Shown piece after piece: positions 48,555 through 59,199 of a stretch of DNA of 64,000 nt (its first letter is position 1; the number at the start of each line of letters is the position of its first letter). A program made the translations under genes and the position numbers. The notes below the pieces were generated by a model. That model worked only from the letters and a program-made list of their open reading frames with translations, did not search any database and was not told where the DNA came from. Source of the stretch: Adenanthera pavonina (taxonomy: Eukaryota > Streptophyta > Magnoliopsida > Fabales > Fabaceae); the NCBI GenBank assembly GCA_026686845.1, contig JAIVEN010000021.1, forward strand, positions 11,736,001-11,800,000. The letters are read 5' to 3'.

Positions 48555-48992
48555 TGTGACATCCGGGCGCTGACGAGGGCGGGGAGTGATCGTCGGTGCA
48601 AGAAAAGTAGGGGTCAGATAAAGTCATGAGGGTAAAGTAATGAAGCACCGACAAGGAAAGGCTCCTGGCAGGCTTCTAGGCGGGAGGGACACATGAATGA
48701 ATCGAATACATACCAGAACGAGAGGGATCCAGAGACTGTATAGGTATGGGACTATACGGTTAAGGATAGCTTAAAGGAATTGATAGGTACTACCTATACC
48801 AACAAGGTGCACCTACCTTTTCGGTAGCCTATCCCTTAAAAACTCCTCAGTTAAGCGTGCTTGACCTGGAGCAATTATGAGATAGGTGACCTCCTGGGAA
48901 AGAGGTGTGTGAGTGAGGACAAAGCACACCGAAATGGCCTGTGTTGGTTTGGAGGGACAGTCGTCAATCCCGAATAGCGGCCGGACGTTACA
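48555..48992 (+). repeat. Cassandra right LTR
   Basis: Same length as the left LTR. Ends GACGTTACA directly before CAATT. Confidence 0.93.
48785..48906 (+). promoter_or_regulatory. 5S rRNA-like pol III promoter in right Cassandra LTR
   Basis: Box A is intact (48850-48863). Box C has two G-to-A changes (GAGATAGGTGACCTCCTGGG). Confidence 0.8.
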
Positions 48993-48997
48993 CAATT
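48993..48997. repeat. Right TSD of the composite insertion
   Basis: CAATT, pair of 26578-26582. Confidence 0.88.
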
Positions 48998-50990
48998 CAT
49001 GCATTCAACAAGTTTAGTTGTCATGTGACTATAACATCGGTACCCACTGTCATATGTGCGAGACCATTTCTCTATTGGGATGTTGGCAATCCATGTAGCT
49101 GCAAGTGGATGAGTTAATACTACCTCTTCCAATTATTAGTTAACATAATGGCGCTCATATGTATAGCTTGCAAATAATTGAAAATTTATAGTTACTAATT
49201 TCATATTAATTTATGTGAACAAAGCAATTGATACTCACTGATATTTATGAACTTATCCTTTTGGCCAATTTGTTCCATGTGCTTTACAGAGGTTAGTGGC
49301 AACATGCTGTAGGCAAAAAAACATGATATCCATGTGCAAGCCATCCCACTTGTTCATTTGCAACTGTAGACATGATTGAAGGATGTCTATTAGAAATTAG
49401 ATATATCCTAGTTCTACTCTTAACGACACATTGGCGCACGTGATATAAGAACCATATCCAAGTACCTTTTGTCTCCCTTTTAACAACAGTGAATGCAAGT
49501 GGATCAACATTGCAGTCACCATCCTGTGTTATGGCCATAAGAAGTGTGCTTTTATATTTTCCATGCAGGAAAGTTCCATCAACTTGGATTATGGGTTTTA
49601 GGTGATCGAATATATTCATACATGGTTTGAAACCCCAAAATACACACTTAAACATGTCAATTGATTTCCCTTCATAATTAGTTTGTGAACATGGCTTGCT
49701 TGAAATTTTAATGTATGACCTAGGTATGAAATGTTGGACAGTAGCTAACCACCTAGTTAGTAATGAGTATGATCTCTCATAATTACCAAAAGCAATAGCA
49801 AGTGCTAATTGCTTTGCCCTCCATGCTTTCCTATATGACATGGTGTAACCGAATATCGATTGCATTCACTCAATTATTTGAGAAATTTTACATCCGGTTG
49901 ATCGGTCACCATCGCCACTATGAAAGATAAGATGACATCAGGGTCCAACTTAGGATGATCTTGAGTTAATGATGTGGCTAAACATGTATGGGACCCTACA
50001 TATCTTGTGACCTTCCAATCCATTCCATTTCATTCCCTACATGTCCTTAGTCTCCAATTACAACCGGCTCCATAGTTTATATACCGATATTCTTCATATT
50101 TGTTACTTGAATAATACACGTTGAATATATGATGAACTCTAACAGGGTAAAGTTTGGCCGCAAGTTTTAAAGTATGGATATTATTAAAACTTTGGCCAAT
50201 TGAGAACTCTTGACTATTATTCAAAAGTAAAATAGCTCACATTCCACTAAATTCATGATCCATAGCTAACTCTAAATTTACACGTGAAAAGAAATTAGTT
50301 GCAGGCTCCTCGTGTTCATTTGTATGCAACGTCGGGTTTGGGACATTATTACCACTCTCATAATTCTCCTTATTAGACTCATTATTGTTGTCATCATCAT
50401 TATTCTCACCACCGGCATTTATTAAAAAATTATACTCATCTTTATTCTCAAAGTCATCCATGATATCCTCAATTGGATGAAGCGAACATGATGGTATAGT
50501 ATTGCCAACATCTAGGTAAGGATCAAATGGATGAAAATTTTCTAAGTGTATGCTAAGCCTTGATCTACTAAATCCACTTGATTACTACTCGATGGGAATG
50601 TATATCTCACATAGTTTCCTAGTGGTTGTGATTCAAGATGGTCGTCTACTTCCACGTTTGAAGTATGTGCATACAACTTTGCTCCTATTAATTGAGTGGA
50701 ATATTATGAATTTATTTCCCACATCCTTTGTATGTCAGAATCTTTTGCCAGAATACATGATTAGTGCTATGGTGGATTCATGTATACTGGACATCTATAT
50801 ACTAGATTTGACACGATTTGATTTGGAGAAAGTTGAAGCTTTTGCCAACAACTTGCTTTAATTACATCAAGTTAATATTTTGATCAATACTTATCATTTT
50901 TATACTATTGGACTCAAATGTTACCCCATCTAGAACATTGAAAATCGGTCCATTCGCATATACATAAACCCACTTTTTTCTACTATCCAT
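48998..50990 (-). pseudogene. MULE transposase, N-terminal and catalytic part
   Basis: An ATG at 50990 gives MDSRKKWVYVYANGPIF. An acidic segment lies at 50461-50237. The MuDR DNA-binding region (50224-50030) reads '..FSIGQSFNNIHTLKLAAKLYP' and GCNWRLRTC. The 190-codon frame 49865-49293 carries 'YRKAWRAKQLA', 'FWGFKPCMNIFDHLKPIIQVDGTFLHGKY' in part, with the first catalytic Asp, and 'TWIWFL'. In LISNRH the second catalytic Asp is replaced by Asn. 'HVATNLCKAHG' follows near 49290-49260, an intron-like gap, then 'IPIEKWSRTYDSGYRCYSHM' to LVECMN at 49000, where the composite insertion cuts it. Frameshifts and stops are present. It would have catalysed cut-and-paste transposition. Confidence 0.88.
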
Positions 50991-52979
50991 TATTGTTCCT
51001 ATGATATAAAATTGTTTATTATTTACTGATGAACATGAAAATTATTAATGCACCCAAAAATAATATTACCATCAATATAAAATTTTATTTTCATTACCTA
51101 CAATTTATTTATTACATTCTCAAATTAAAATCATTTTTCCAATATGAATTTACTTATTTAATTGAATGTATAATTTATATGTTTCATATAATCTCTATTA
51201 TATTTATTAAATGTATGTCAATAATAAATATATAATGAAGTACAATATTAATACCTAAATAAAATTACTTTTTAACATTTTCTATAATTTAGTTTTTCAC
51301 CACTAGCTTATAAGAGATTTTGTTAGAAGTAAATGATGAATTAATTTTAAAAATTGGTAAAAAATTGTTGTTCAAAATTTGATAAAAAAATTTAAATTTA
51401 AATTAAATATTGTTGTAAATATTGTTCTCATAAAAAAAATTTTGACCAAAAAATGCTCATATCACATGATTTTTATGAAGTGTTTAAATTATTATATCTT
51501 ATATGTATCACATTAAAAAAAAATCTACTTAAATTCACACATAGCCTAAAGAAACTTGAATTTTATTAATAAATATAGTTATATTGATAGCATTTTCTAT
51601 GTCTTATAATTATTTTTTATTACAAAATTGTATATAATAAAATACTATTTAATATAAATTTTATTATTTTTATATTATACATTATCACCCATCTATTATT
51701 TAATTTAATCATCATTCTTATCATTTAATTTATTTTTAATATAAAATTTGATGTTCATTTAATTAATTAAAATTTGATTTTTGTTAAATTGATGTGCTAT
51801 TTTTTTTTAATCTTATTTATCAGTTTCATTTTTTACAAAATAAATATATTTATTTTTTGTTAAATTTTAATAATATAATTTATATATTTCTCAATATATA
51901 AATATATTTGATATATATTATTATACACACATGCATGTGTGTGTGTGTGTGTTTTTGCATGGATATATAGGGCCTTTGTAGAAAAGAAAATGAACATGGA
52001 GTTGAGAGGGTGTAAAGGTATGTAGCTATTTTTTTTTTATATTATGGAAACATAGATATTAACTCTAGTAGAATTATGATAAATAATGAACAAAGTTTAA
52101 AAAAAAATTGTCTAAGTATAGTATTTTTTGTTTTTTTTTTTTGTAATATTTTGGCATATAATCTATTTATATGTAATATTTGGCTCAATTTCCCTAAAAT
52201 AAATATAGTTCAATAAAGATATTTCACACACATTTATATATGTTTCACATACCATATATCCATATATCATCATACCACATATAAGAGAGCAAAACTTAGG
52301 AACCGAAAAAAATATTTAATGTTGAGTTTTTGGGAGAAAATTTCTTAACATGTAATATAATAGAGAAAAACAAATATAATGGCCTAAAATCTAAAGAACC
52401 TAGATATGAAAATAAGTATATATTAGGAAATGATAAATATAAATTTAGATATTATAAAAATTGCTTCACCATTAAATATACTTACCTTATGAAAGTTAGA
52501 GAAAAAATAAGTGATGATAAAGATGAAGACTCTGAGAGATCTCTCCACTTAAGAAGAAGCTCACGGCCTAAATTGTGCAACAATTCCACTTCAAAAGAAA
52601 CTCATGAACTGAATGATGCGGCAATATTTTCTTAAAAAAAATAGCAGCAAAAAAGAGAAAATAAGAGATGACTGAAAGCTCAACAAATGCAGATATTGAA
52701 AGAGAATACTGGAATGCAGAAAATGAAAGAACGTTGAGGGCTTTAAATAAACTATGGGAGAGTATTGTAAATTTTTTTCTGCACTCAGATTTTTCATTTT
52801 CCCATTTGGACAAGCATGCAGAGGTGTGCTTGACCAAATTGACACAACATTGCAATGCAGCAGCATTGTGTCAATCAACGCCGCATGAGATAGCGTTATG
52901 TCAATCAATGCTGCCCCATGCAACTTTAATTAAAAAAATAAAAAAAGGTACTTAGCATTGAGCAGTTTTATTAAAAAAA
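50991..52979. other. MULE 5' flank, very AT-rich
   Basis: Between the transposase start and the right TIR. A (TG)n run at 51936-51952 sits beside ACACACATGCATG, making a palindrome. T-runs occur around 52029 and 52128-52142. The open frames at 52330-52635 and 52668-52955 have no family resemblance. Near 52830-52920 three copies of a GTGTCAATCAACGC / TTGACACAACATTGCA type motif appear, possibly subterminal transposase-binding repeats. Confidence 0.4.
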
Positions 52980-53451
52980 ATTTAAATGTTGCTACGTCAG
53001 TCAGTCAAACTGATTGAAGTAGCAAAGCTAGGTAGCTTTACTCTAAAAAAAAATTTTAAGTTGCTGCATCACTCATTATGACTGACACATCAAGTAAACT
53101 TTAAAAAAAAAAAATAAATTTGCTGCATCACTCAGTGACTGATGCACCAAGTAAGTCGCCCAGTAAGTAAGCTGGGCAGCCTTACTTTTTAAAAGAAAAA
53201 ATTTTAATGTTGCACTAGTCAATAGTGACTGACGCAGCAAAGTTAGTGAAGTCAAACTAACACAGTCCAACTTTATTAATGTGGAAAAAAATAAAAAATA
53301 AAAATGTAATATGTCAGACTGATTTATAAGTTAGTTTGATAAAGTCCGATTTGCTATAAAATCCCAAATTTATGACATTTGGGTAAATATTTTTGAAAAT
53401 GTTGTATATTGATATATTTTTTTTCATGTATTGTATTTTAACCAAAAAATC
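52980..53451 (-). repeat. Right terminal inverted repeat of the MULE with palindromic subrepeats
   Basis: The outer ~170 bp match the left terminus in reverse. The inner part has four imperfect palindromes of the form TTGCTGCATCACTCA...TGACTGATGCACCAA, each followed by an A-rich spacer (about 52987, 53060, 53120 and 53210). Confidence 0.8.
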
Positions 53452-53461
53452 GAAAATGAAT
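53452..53461. repeat. Right TSD of the MULE
   Basis: GAAAATGAAT, identical to 11074-11083. Confidence 0.85.
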
Positions 53462-53753
53462 AGTAAAGTTTATATAATAAACTATACTAACCTGAGCGTC
53501 TATTTTTCAATTTCATATTTTTCTCATGAAGTTTAAGATGTTCATGATTTTTAGAGACTTGGACTTCTATGAAATAATTTTTCTACATTTAATTATGAAT
53601 TTTGAAAGTTTGTTGTGCAATGAGTTGAAAAGCTACGAAAAACAATTTTAAGAAATTTATTGGTTTTAATTGGTTCAAGTTTTCAAAGATTGTTATTTTG
53701 TTGTCAAATAAAAAATGTTTCATGAAAAAGACCTTTAAATATAAGATGTAACA
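53462..53753 (+). mobile_element. 3' part of the LTR split by the MULE
   Basis: Continues the 8911 LTR. TTTTTAGAGACTTGGACTTC and AATTATGAATTTTGAAAG match the 3' parts of the other family LTRs. It ends near AAGATGTAACA at 53753. GAAGC follows one base after the end and also lies one base before the start at 8911, a possible but offset target duplication. Confidence 0.6.
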
Positions 53754-54661
53754 AGAAGCTTCCACTATGATTATCTACAAAATCTCCTAAGTTACTGCCA
53801 TAAATTAGTAGCCACCAAGCAAGAATAGCCATTAAACCAGAAATCCACCATAAGCAATGAAGATTCGAGAAGGAAGATGTTTCCAAGCCACATACCTCGA
53901 AATCTTATTCTAGGTCACCTCCAAAACTCAATTTTAGCCAAACCTTAGCAAAGGAATCAGATGGAGCTTGAATAGACTAAAGAAAATATGAGTTTGGAGC
54001 CATTTTAAATAAAACTCGTAGAAGGACCACTTTGTACAGATTTTATGAATGTGTACCAAAAACTGTAATTTTAGCAAGACCTATTTGAAAAGATTTTATA
54101 ATCTACCTAAAAAATTATAATATTCACAAAAATTTTAATTTACATATTAATGATCCATCTTTCCAATAATCTCATTGATTGGGTGTCAAATGGTGACCAT
54201 TAACTTTTAGTTTGTTTGATTAAAGCATGGGATATTACATAGTTGGTGTAGTGCCTCTATTTTCATTTTGAGTGTTGATCATGGTTTGTTCTTGTTTGCA
54301 AGGGAATAGTGATAGTTTCAATGGTACTCTATGATAAAGACCCGAAAAACTGGACAAGGGAAAATAGGAAGGAGACAAAGAGCCAAAGAGCAAAGATGCA
54401 CCACTAAACCTGTTCACGATAAGCTCAATCATAGAAAATGTAGGTTTGGTAGGAAGCAAATAAGAGATTATAGGGTTAGTGTAGATGATCAATAATTAGT
54501 CGTTGAAGTTGGAATGGTGGGCACTAACTAAGCTATATCATTTTTGTGTGCATCTATATGTCCACCTAAACCTTGACTCGTCTAAATTGCTTATCGCAAA
54601 CATCATAGACATGATCTATCATAGGCCATAGAGCTATGAAATGGTTCTCTTCCAAGACTAC
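53754..54661. other. Unassigned spacer between two family LTRs
   Basis: No coding motif recognised. ATATTACA at 54232-54239 resembles an inverted family LTR start (minus TGTAATATCCC), but the sequence to its left does not continue as a family LTR. Confidence 0.4.
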
Positions 54662-57111
54662 TATAATATTTCCAATTTTTTGGATATTATAGTATGCATG
54701 AAAATGTGATAGATAGTATGTGATGTGTAATTTTAATGAAAGAAAGGGATAAAATGGTATTTTCACACGCTAGGACCTTAAATAAAATAATTTATACTTT
54801 GGTTCCTAATTGAAAAAAAATTTCAAGTTGGTCCCTAAAAATATTTGCAACTAGGTCCCTGAAGGAATATTTATTTGCCGTTTGGTCCCTCCATGGGGCA
54901 ATTTCAAATTTTTGTAAAATTTATGTCAAAATGGATCTCATGATATATTGGACCCAATGATATATTGTATTGAGTTCAAAGGGATCAATTTGAAAAGAAA
55001 TAACCTATAGAATATAGTAAAATTATGTAGAAAAAGACAAAGTACTATGGGCCCCACAAATATAAAAAAGTAAAAAAGAAAAGTATATAGGTCCTATATA
55101 AATACTGTTTGGCATAGTTAATTAAATTAAATGCAGATCTCAAACTAGTTTATTCCTATGTACATAATGGAATGAACAGTGTTAAAAGATATTGTAAAGG
55201 TAACTTTAACTATTCGGCATAAAGTAACCAATACAAGATATATATGTACTAGGAAAAATATGCAGTATGTTGGACACTTGCTCCTCTCTCATTGGCAAGG
55301 TTTTCAGCATGTGATTAAAGGGAACATTTTATGAATTGTGATGTCATGCATGATAGTTTTTTTAGGGACACTTGGACACAATTTTATGGAAACCTTGTGT
55401 TGATAAATATCCCTCCTTTTTCCTTGGTTTGGCTGACTTAAGAGAGCAACAAAGAGAGGAGAGTGTGCTGAAAATTTTCCCAAAAGAAATAGAAAGAAAA
55501 CATGAAAAAAGAGGAGGAAAAGGAAGAGAGAAAAATCAAGCTCCAAGAGATAAGTTTCTTCTACCAACTTCAATGGTTTTCTAGTCTTAATTTTAGGTAG
55601 TTTAAGTTAGTTGGTTGAGTTTTCTCCCTCTCCATCTTGAGTATGGAATTTCTTCCAAGCATGAAAAGAAGAAAGAGAAGTGCTTTCATGCATAGAAAGC
55701 ATGAGAAAGTATGATTTTACAAGCTTGAAACATGTTTCAAAGAAAATCCATTTCTTCCACCTATGACCATGAATTTGGCCAGAATAGAAAGTGAGAAAAG
55801 AGTGGGAATTTTATAAAAATGATGTTAAAAATAGATTCCTCATGGTAGAATTACCTAAAGACAAGTGTTTTTTAAAAAAAAAAGGCAAAGATGAAGAATA
55901 TAGAATTTTAGGGGTTCAAGTAATACTTTATGAAGTAACCCATGAAATTTGATGATTAAATTAGTATTTAATGTTGTACTAGGACTTGAAAAGGTTCAAA
56001 AAAGATAATGGAAGGATTGGAATCAAGTGGTAAAGTAAAGGAAAGCATTTAAGGTATCAAAGTTTCCATTTTTGCATTACATTATCTTGTTATGCTTTAT
56101 GATATTTTATGATTTGCCATATTGTTGTTTTCATGATTGGTGACTGTTTTGACTGTTTAGATATGAGGGCTTTTCAGTTGGGATATCCATTTTCTAAGGG
56201 GAAACTTTGTTAAAATCTTTATTAACAATATGGTACATTATGTGACTAAATGTATGAAAATGTTATGATTGAGGTTTTCAAGCATATATGATGATATAAT
56301 TGCATAAATGTAATTTGTTACTAGGATTATTATAATCTCATCACTCCAAATATTAAAATGATAGCCTCAAGCAATGGTAAGGATTCAAGGAAGACAAAGT
56401 GTAAGAAGAAGAATAATGATGATTAGAATGATGGTTGCCTTAATATTTTGTTTCTTTGTAATTTTGTGTAAAATTATGTATAAATTTATGAGGCTGTGTT
56501 GTTATGTGGTTATGTTCCTTTAAGTCTCTCATGATGTTGGGAATAAGTTTTGGACAAGTTATGTACATAAAAGTATATTATAAAAATTAGTTTGGTCAAA
56601 TAGTTATCAAATTTGTCCAATTTGACAAGTTAGGATTGAAACAGAGTAACTTTGTCCAAAATAGGGCATAAAGATATGCCAAAAAAGTATACATAAAGGG
56701 ATTTCAAGAAAGCCAAAGAACGTTTAAATTGGTTAAGTGTGCTAAGAGTTATGAACTTTTAAATTTGGGTCAAAAAACCTGGAAAGTTAAAAAATAACTA
56801 TATGAATAATGATTTTGTACTAAATACAATATCAATTGGCATATTAAAAATCCAATTGCACAATTTTTCCATGTAGAGAATGTTTTAACATAATTTTAGA
56901 GAATAGAATCACATTCATATGATTTTTCTACATTTAATTATGATTTTTCAAAATTTAACTAGAAAAATAGGGATACCAAATGACCAGTAACAGAAGATTT
57001 TAAATTTTTCTATTTTGGTTCCTATAGTGATTCAAGCTTCTAAAATGATTCAAATAGACATTAGATGAGCTATAATACATGGGAAATGAGGTAAGAAGGT
57101 AAGGAGTTATA
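54662..57111 (+). mobile_element. Old solo-like LTR of the TGTAACATCC family
   Basis: It starts TATAATATTTCC (decayed TGTAATATCCC) within a short inverted repeat, CTATAATAT...ATATTATAG. It passes through GGTCCCTxxA lines (54810-54890), a GA-rich leader (55440-55545) followed by AGATAAGTTT, and 'AATCTCATCACTCC' (56333). It ends TAAGGAGTTATA, a decayed GGAGGTGTTACA. Its length of 2450 bp agrees with other family LTRs. No gag or PBS follows. It is the most decayed copy. Confidence 0.6.
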
Positions 57112-59199
57112 GCTATATTTTGGTTTGGATATGCATCATGGCCTTATATATATATACCTTGCATTTATGTCTTCATCCTTTTCACAGATCATAAAGCAAA
57201 GACAATTAGATACATACAACTGCTTATACATACACGTACATTTGTTTCAAGGGGGATAAGATCATGTAATGCATTTGGAGTTAGTTAACAAAGCATAGAG
57301 AACTAAGACTTTACCACTTGAAATGGATTGAGCTAAATCTCAACTATTTGCTATAACTATGATCTTGCTATTTTAGTTCATCACTAATGATAATGGTGAT
57401 GAAAGAAAAGAGCAGAGTTATTTGCTTCTTTGAGAAGAGGAGGAGAAGGTGAGTTATATTTTCTACTTTGACAAGATAGAGAGAACATATGATGACCCAA
57501 TATTAACTGTGTTGAACATTTCCTTGATTATTGAATAAGCTATGGGAAAAGAAAACTAAAAAGGAAAGAAAAAATGAAGTGGTCATGTTTGCCCAAACTG
57601 TTTTTGCTCATGATCATTTGAAAGTTGTGCCAAACAAATATCATTTTTCCCTCTTTATAATTTAGTGCAGCAGATTAATATTAATTAATAATGTAGAGTA
57701 AACTTTAGGGTATACTATTTCATCATGTAAATAGGTTTTTTTTTTCTAGAACATTTGATTAAAAAACAATGCCCAAGAAGATCAGAGGAAGATTAATTTA
57801 GCTGCAAATGTAAAAGCCTATAATATCCAAGTGGATTTTGTTATAAAAGCCAAATTCATTGGTTAACCTCATGTTAATTTTCACTCCTTCGTCTCAAGAT
57901 TATTTGATTGTCATTTAATCCTATAAATATACATAAAGTTTTGTTCAAGCTTAGATATTCATATGAATATACACAAAGTAAAAATTTATTTGTCATTTAT
58001 CATTGAATTAAATTGCCTCTTACTTGTAGTGAAAAGACATTGTATTAGCTATCTTATCAATACATGCTTAAAATTTACACACTAATAAAGTTACAAATAA
58101 ACCTAACTATGCACTGTATATGTGAAATGAAGGTTTAATAGTCTATCCAATTTAGAGGTAAAGGTATATACATTTTGTTTATAAATTTTTCAGTAATAAA
58201 TTAAATTTAATTGTCTCTGGATTAAATGACCTGAAAAAACTACTCTAAGCAAATATCCAATGTGTGTGATACATTGCATATCATTTAAATATAGTGATAA
58301 ATTGGATTGTGAATTGATCAACATAGCCAAAAGAGAAAATCATACTAAACTTGTACATAATATAGATTAATGAAGTTGAAAATGCATAAATGAGTCTGAT
58401 ATGGAATAGACATAATTATTCATCCACATTAGCATAGACAATACTATCATCATAGGAAAGGGGTGAATGATATCGTTGTAGTGGCAAAATAGTTTGTGAG
58501 GACTATTTGACCTACAACAATTTAAATTGCATCATTAAATAAGAAGGTGAACAAAAAGTCTTATATCTATATAGAATAGAGCAAGCATCATTAAGAGAAT
58601 GAAGGGGAAAAAAATGCACCCACCATCAAAAAAGTAATAATCAACATTGAGTTCAACTATCCAAGTTTTCAACTCACAATTAATATTATTAATATCATTG
58701 GTACAAAATACCAAATTTTTTACAGATTATGCTATGAGTAAGATGTTATTCATTTTTAAAAATACACAAATCCATTTTTATTTTGGTGTTGTTGATCATT
58801 GTTAGCATAAAATATCAAATTTAATGATAAATCATGTCATGTGTGAATCACTTGTTCTAATGCACTAAGCTATTTTCTTGCTTTAAATCTATACTACTCA
58901 AAATTAGTTTGTTGTGATACTATATTATATCTTCTGGCTAAAATATTCTAACCTATCTTTATAGTAAATTATCACCTCTCTCTCATAATTGGAATAATTG
59001 AAAATCAACATCCCAAATAAAGTTAAATAAAGTCAGAATGATTACAAGTTGATTGAGTAACATGCGTCATCCCAAACAGTTACAAGTTTGTCACACTATG
59101 CCAAACAGTCTCAAGTTTTACATAACATGTGTGAATCAAAAACCTAAAATATCTAAAGCCTAACAAAACACATATCAACTCAATCCAACTTCTCTTGCT
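57112..59199. other. Gene-free AT-rich stretch
   Basis: I see no coding motif, element terminus or notable repeat in this stretch. Confidence 0.5.

Larger units (their letters stand above)
26583..48992. mobile_element. 22.4-kb composite retroelement insertion inside the MULE transposase
   Basis: The left terminus is TGTAATATCC (family LTR) and the right terminus is GACGTTACA (Cassandra LTR). A perfect 5-bp duplication CAATT lies immediately outside both. Contents in order: divergent LTR 26583-30112; 3' interior fragment 30113-30991; gag-only element with LTR 30992-33543, interior 33544-39346 and partial LTR 39347-40421; fold-back junctions 40409-40564; inverted interior 40565-44316; inverted LTR 44317-46866; inverted 3' interior 46867-48036; nine unmatched bases; Cassandra 48046-48992. 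TG...CA ends plus a TSD argue that the outer ends were used by an integrase, yet the ends belong to different families. Alternatives are later remodelling or assembly error. Confidence 0.8.
48046..48992 (+). mobile_element. Cassandra TRIM retrotransposon
   Basis: Two 438-bp LTRs (48046-48483 and 48555-48992) flank a 71-bp interior containing only TGGTATCAGAGC (48486-48497) and a short purine-rich end. The LTRs carry 5S rRNA-like sequence, which defines Cassandra, a non-coding element widespread in vascular plants and moved by enzymes of other retroelements. About 16 differences separate the LTRs by eye. The right flank is CAATT but the left flank is AGTCA, so the element lacks its own target duplication. 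Its right end serves as the right end of the composite insertion. Confidence 0.93.
11084..53451 (-). mobile_element. Mutator-like element (MULE) with transposase and PMD ORF, swollen by nested insertions
   Basis: The element is bounded by inverted termini GGCTTTTTGATTGAAATAC (left) and GATTTTTTGGTTAAAATAC (reverse of right), 15 of 19 positions equal, with a 10-bp duplication outside. Coding is on the minus strand. The transposase is split between 50990-48998 and 26577-25920, and a PMD frame is at about 25760-23890. Subtracting the copia element (11797-23555) and the composite insertion (26583-48992) leaves about 8.2 kb, a normal size for an autonomous MULE. It sits inside an LTR that resumes at 53462. 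Many stops show it is inactive. MULEs associated with PMD sequences are known in plants, and the PMD of host MAIN/MAIL proteins is related. Confidence 0.85.

Noticed and set aside
48276..48906. Tandem 5S rRNA genes
   Set aside because: The 5S-like parts sit inside LTRs of a Cassandra element and are diverged outside the promoter boxes.
52330..52955. Two open frames of ~100 codons near the MULE right end
   Set aside because: AT-rich, no similarity to any family I know, and located in the MULE's untranslated side.
8906..53758. Solo-LTR target duplication GAAGC around the split LTR
   Set aside because: The matching pentamers are each offset one base from the LTR ends, and the immediate flanks AAGCA and AGAAG differ. 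Kept only as a note.
53747..54239. Small LTR element bounded by TGTAACA and ATATTACA
   Set aside because: Flanks TAAGA and TAGTT do not form a duplication, and the left edge is better explained as the end of the split LTR.
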